Below, piece by piece: positions 19,923 through 22,762 of a DNA stretch of 22,762 nucleotides. Positions within the stretch are counted from its first letter, which is position 1, and each line of letters starts with the position of its first letter. Position numbers and translations under genes: made by a program. Origin of the DNA: Porogramme epimiltina (lineage: Eukaryota; Basidiomycota; Agaricomycetes; Polyporales; Polyporaceae); contig FTLJ01000424.1 in assembly GCA_900155495.1 (NCBI GenBank), forward strand, positions 1-22,762. Direction: 5' to 3'. Below the pieces are notes generated by a model. The model made no database searches. It was not told where the DNA came from and saw only the letters and a program-made list of their open reading frames with translations.

Positions 19923-21520
19923 CTAGCACTATCTAGCACCTTGTGTCCTGAATAAAATATGCTACAATGATGAGAATGACTTGAAACTTGGTGTGTACAC
20001 TCTGAAGATACTAATCTGAGTGAAACATGTGGAACTGGCTCACAGTAACCTCATTTATAGTCCCTGCTTGGCTATGAGACACATTTATTACAACACCTCA
20101 AACATCATCACATTTGCTTTTTCTAGACTGTTCTGCCTAGGGCCTTTTGCATCAAACAGGCAAATAATATAATGTAACATGAGCTCCCCTTATATAATCT
20201 AGCTGGCCACTTCTGGGTGCTCCTAGGCACCTCCCGGGGCCTTCTCGATGCACACACACACCAGTGTCTAAAGTGCATGCTCTCTGGGGGGCATGGACTC
20301 CCAATTTGGCAGGTGCCCCTTAGGGGAGCAGGTGGGGGTGCTTGCACCCTCCCTAGCTCCCTCAAATCTCTATGGATTCCTGTGAAATCAAGTGCATTGG
20401 GCAGGTGATTGTGAGTCAAGCCAATCCCGCACTAAGGGTGTATGATAGTAGTTGTCAGACTTTATTCATGGATGATTCAAGCAAAATGAGGTAATAATGT
20501 CTGAAAACCCACCTCATAGGGGCACACACATGAGTTCCTCCTCTTCTGTTGACAATCTCTGAGAGGTTCTCGGTGGTGTCACAAGCCAGCCCCCCGTCAA
20601 ACTCGAGGTGGGGTCTGACAGAGCTCTATGCTGACTGTGGTGTGGAGGTATGCAACATTTCGACATCTGCCTCTTGAGTGTGTTGATTTTTTGTTCTAGC
20701 TTCTGCAGCTATAGTGCACACTATCTGTTCAAGGGGGGCAAAGATGGAGGTGATATGATCCTGTCCCATAGCAGAGGGAGCTAGCACATAGGATAAAAGG
20801 GGAGGCACCCACCTGTCAGACGTGACACCTTCAACCCTCCCTACCCCACCAGCCCCAGGCTTGCTTTCCTTACCTATATTTATCTCCATTAGCAAAGTGG
20901 TCGCCTGTCTGCCATACAATTATATATCATTACAGCTATGGAGGTGTTAGACATCCTTCCTTGATCTGATACCGCCATCATCCACTTGGGCACTTACACC
21001 TCTCCCTTCCCCTTTCTCCCCCCCTACTCTCCCATTGTCGTCATCAAACTAGGTGGCATGGAGGTATTGTGGCACTCGGGTCCTGGCTAACTCAGTGTGT
21101 GGTGCCTCCGCCCATATATGCAGCTCTAGCTGGAGACAGGTTAGATCATCCACTCTGAGGGTGGCTCTCAGTGGCTGCCTTTCACCTCCATCCGGGCAGC
21201 ATCTTGATGTTGCCCCTCCTCCCAGGGGCTCGTTGGAGTGCGGTGACCCCATGGAGGCAGGTGGCTCACCCTGCTCGTACCTCCACCGCTAGAGGGTGCA
21301 ACCAGTGTGGCCGGACACCACCCCTCCCTTAGTTTGCAAGAGAATTATTGAAGGCGGTGCCCAGGGGGTGACATTGTAGCCCCCACACAGTCGCACTGCC
21401 CCCCCCTTGGTGAAGGAGGTTCAAAAGAGTGTTAGCAAAGATGGTGCCAAGGGCTATTACATACCAAAGAGCCTAGCCAAGCCCTGCCGCAAGGTGGGTG
21501 CCCGAGCAGGGCCCGAAAGG
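19923..21520. other. Repeat-derived stretch between the two solo LTRs
   Basis: No intact recognisable gene. A minus-strand frame at 20626-20919 (97 codons) contains an AAEARTKNQHTQEADVEMLH helix of the kind seen in retroelement gag or ORF1 coiled coils, but the match is too weak to call. A block TCCCCTTATATAATC (20185-20199) resembles CCCCTCTTATATAATC at 18785-18800, so both may be edges of one old repeat. A minus-strand frame at 21049-21252 and a plus-strand frame at 21407-21640 are unrecognised. Confidence 0.35.
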
Positions 21521-21525
21521 ATAGG
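21521..21525. repeat. Target-site duplication ATAGG, left
   Basis: ATAGG directly precedes TGTTA of the second solo LTR and is repeated exactly at 22265-22269 after its TAACA end. Confidence 0.85.
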
Positions 21526-22264
21526 TGTTACAACAGGCAAGGGGGTACCCCATTCAATTGTGATTCCTTCACTGGTACTCCTTTCCAATCCTTTACCTAC
21601 AACTTCTATGATCCAGATTCTAGCCAAGGAGGCACCCTAGAGCCCAAGAACCACCCGCATATGGACAGCTCGGGCATCTCGAGCATCTCAGACCTCACCT
21701 AGAGTCTCTATTTTTCACGGGATCACAAGGACAAGCTACATTTCCTGAGACATCCCTACAAGGCATTTACTGAGATGGTCTAGGATAATCCCTTATAGAT
21801 CTAGCTTGGGTATTCTAGTGTGTTCTATATCCAGAATACTCCAGGATATTCCATAGTTTACTTTTCATTTCTTGTCAACCCTAGTTTATACTGGAATTGT
21901 CCAGAATATTCCTTACAGATTATTCCAGTACTATACATAATGAGCTAGGACTTTCTTAGTATACTCCAGAACAGTCCCCAATATTCTAGTATACTCAGAT
22001 CCAGACTGGAGATCTCTTGAACCTTATTCTCGTACATGTATATAAGGAGTGACTCATGAGTAGAGTTCTCCAGTCTTCGATCTCTTCGTAACACAACTCC
22101 AAAGGGTTGCTACCCTTTGTATTATCCTTGAACTAGCTTGTGTGCTTGTCTGCACTGACGTTTGCCTGCGATCTTAGTACCTAAGCAATCATCACAGCCA
22201 CTACATACTCAACGCTTTGAGCCTAGGTGCTGGGCCTGAGACTCTACTGCCGAGAGTTGTAACA
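21526..22264 (+). mobile_element. Solo LTR 2 (739 bp)
   Basis: Starts TGTTACAACAGG and ends GTTGTAACA, flanked by perfect 5-bp duplications ATAGG (21521-21525, 22265-22269). It shares with LTR 1 the block TACATGTATATAAGG (22033-22047), the TGTTA/TAACA ends and a loosely similar R region (GAGTTCTCCAGTCTTCGATC against GAGCTCCCCAGTTTTTGGTC). U3 is far longer (about 507 bp against 216 bp), so it is a related but distinct subfamily. U3 between 21810 and 22010 is packed with TCCAGAATATTCC-like units. No internal region remains. Confidence 0.85.
21812..22010 (+). promoter_or_regulatory. Cluster of GAA/TTC inverted units in U3 of solo LTR 2
   Basis: Units include TATCCAGAATACTCCAGGAT (21828-21847), GGATATTCC (21844-21852), GGAATTGTCCAGAATATTCC (21893-21912), TATTCCAG (21921-21928) and CTCCAGAACAGTCC (21964-21977). 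AGAATATTCC fits nGAAnnTTCn, the heat-shock-element half-site pair. They sit 30-220 bp upstream of the TATA box, the normal place for enhancer sites in an LTR. Binding by a heat-shock factor is inference. Confidence 0.45.
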
Positions 22265-22269
22265 ATAGG

Positions 22270-22729
22270 CAACAGTAAGACAGGGTGATTGGGGTGATAA
22301 CAATCTGATAAGGACACCCCACACCCCTGGGCAGGCTTCAGCTACCTTGGTGGGTTGTTAGTAGCGAAGAATCACTCCCAGGCAGGCACACTCATGGTCT
22401 CTTGCTGCAAGACAAGGACTCATGTAGGCTAGGGANNCCACACCACCGGGTTGGGAATCCAGTGATGACATCAGTGAACCGCCTGCACAGGAATGGGAAA
22501 TCGGACTCCTCAGTAGAACCCTCTAGGACTCTTAGGGTTATGGCGGGCTATAGTGGCATGGGACAGTCTCTCACGCTGGCTCAAGAGGACTAAATCCCTT
22601 GTCAGTGGGCCTGTGGGAAGATCACAGGTGCCTGCTTGAGTTGATTCCCTTGCACATACTGCCTAAAATCGCAAGGGCTTGGTCTCCCCTGTATGGTGGG
22701 CCTTGAAAGAGAACCCTTTAACTTGGCTG
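22270..22729. other. Unassigned stretch with two undetermined bases
   Basis: No recognised gene or repeat. Bases 22436-22437 are undetermined (NN), so any frame across them, such as the 63-codon plus-strand frame at 22402-22593, cannot be trusted. Confidence 0.4.
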
Positions 22730-22762
22730 ACCCCTTACCCCTATCCCCTGACCCCTATCCCT
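22730..22762 (-). repeat. 7-bp G-rich tandem repeat at the right edge
   Basis: The plus strand reads TNNCCCC units (TTACCCC, TATCCCC, TGACCCC, TATCCCT). The minus strand therefore has at least five runs of three to four G separated by three-base spacers, a strong G-quadruplex pattern. It resembles but is not the TTAGGG telomere repeat. The array reaches the end of the window and may continue. Confidence 0.6.

Noticed and set aside
20626..20919. Possible gag/ORF1 coiled coil on the minus strand
   Set aside because: A short helical stretch alone is not enough to assign a retroelement protein, and no neighbouring domain supports it.
21526..21740. Gag-like reading (YNFYDPDSSQGG, RDHKDKLHFLRHPYKAFTEM) broken by TAG stops
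   Set aside because: It lies wholly inside solo LTR 2, whose ends and target duplication are exact, so it is more likely LTR sequence than a gag gene. The CAG-to-TAG pattern is therefore not used as evidence.

Overview
The window reads as nuclear DNA of a filamentous basidiomycete, most likely an Agaricomycete. Four independent protein families can be reconstructed only by removing many short introns (48-82 nt, GT...AG). The families themselves are eukaryotic or fungal: GTPBP1/2-like, ubiquitin E2, RTA1-like and Utp22/NOL6. No bacterial operon, rRNA, tRNA or CRISPR array is visible. Species cannot be named from the sequence.

Layout. Positions 1 to about 12.4 kb are GC-rich, CpG-rich and gene-dense. 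They hold (1) a minus-strand gene for the N-terminal domain of a GTPBP1/2-type protein whose GTPase domain does not follow; (2) a divergent plus-strand six-exon E2 gene with an HMN instead of HPN motif, a 12-nt microexon and a long acidic tail; (3) and (4) two tandem minus-strand RTA1-like seven-helix genes with the same nine-exon architecture; (5) a twelve-exon plus-strand gene for the ribosome-biogenesis factor Utp22/NOL6 (about 1199 aa).

From about 12.4 kb to the right edge the DNA changes character: AT-richer, strongly depleted of CpG, no intact recognisable gene, and rich in dead mobile DNA. The switch happens inside the Utp22 gene: its last exons lie in the CpG-poor compartment, and 12761-13907 has no CpG at all. 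Recognisable pieces there are a decayed single-TM protein gene (minus, about 17.06-18.03 kb), a non-LTR retrotransposon fragment covering the end of the endonuclease domain (minus, about 18.2-18.65 kb), a 203-bp foldback MITE (18887-19089) with related dispersed arms, and two solo LTRs, each with TGTTA...TAACA ends and a perfect 5-bp target duplication (19432-19922, CTAGC; 21526-22264, ATAGG). The right edge ends in a 7-bp G-rich tandem repeat, and two undetermined bases lie at 22436-22437.

How the parts relate: the genes are housekeeping (Utp22 in pre-rRNA processing, E2 in ubiquitin transfer, GTPBP-like in translation or ribosome surveillance) or membrane-stress related (the RTA1 pair). They are not an obvious pathway cluster. 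The main biology is the sharp gene-island/repeat boundary that cuts through an essential gene, the layered transposon history beside it, and the unusual E2. Exon borders were deduced by eye from splice motifs, frame and family similarity; no computation was run.
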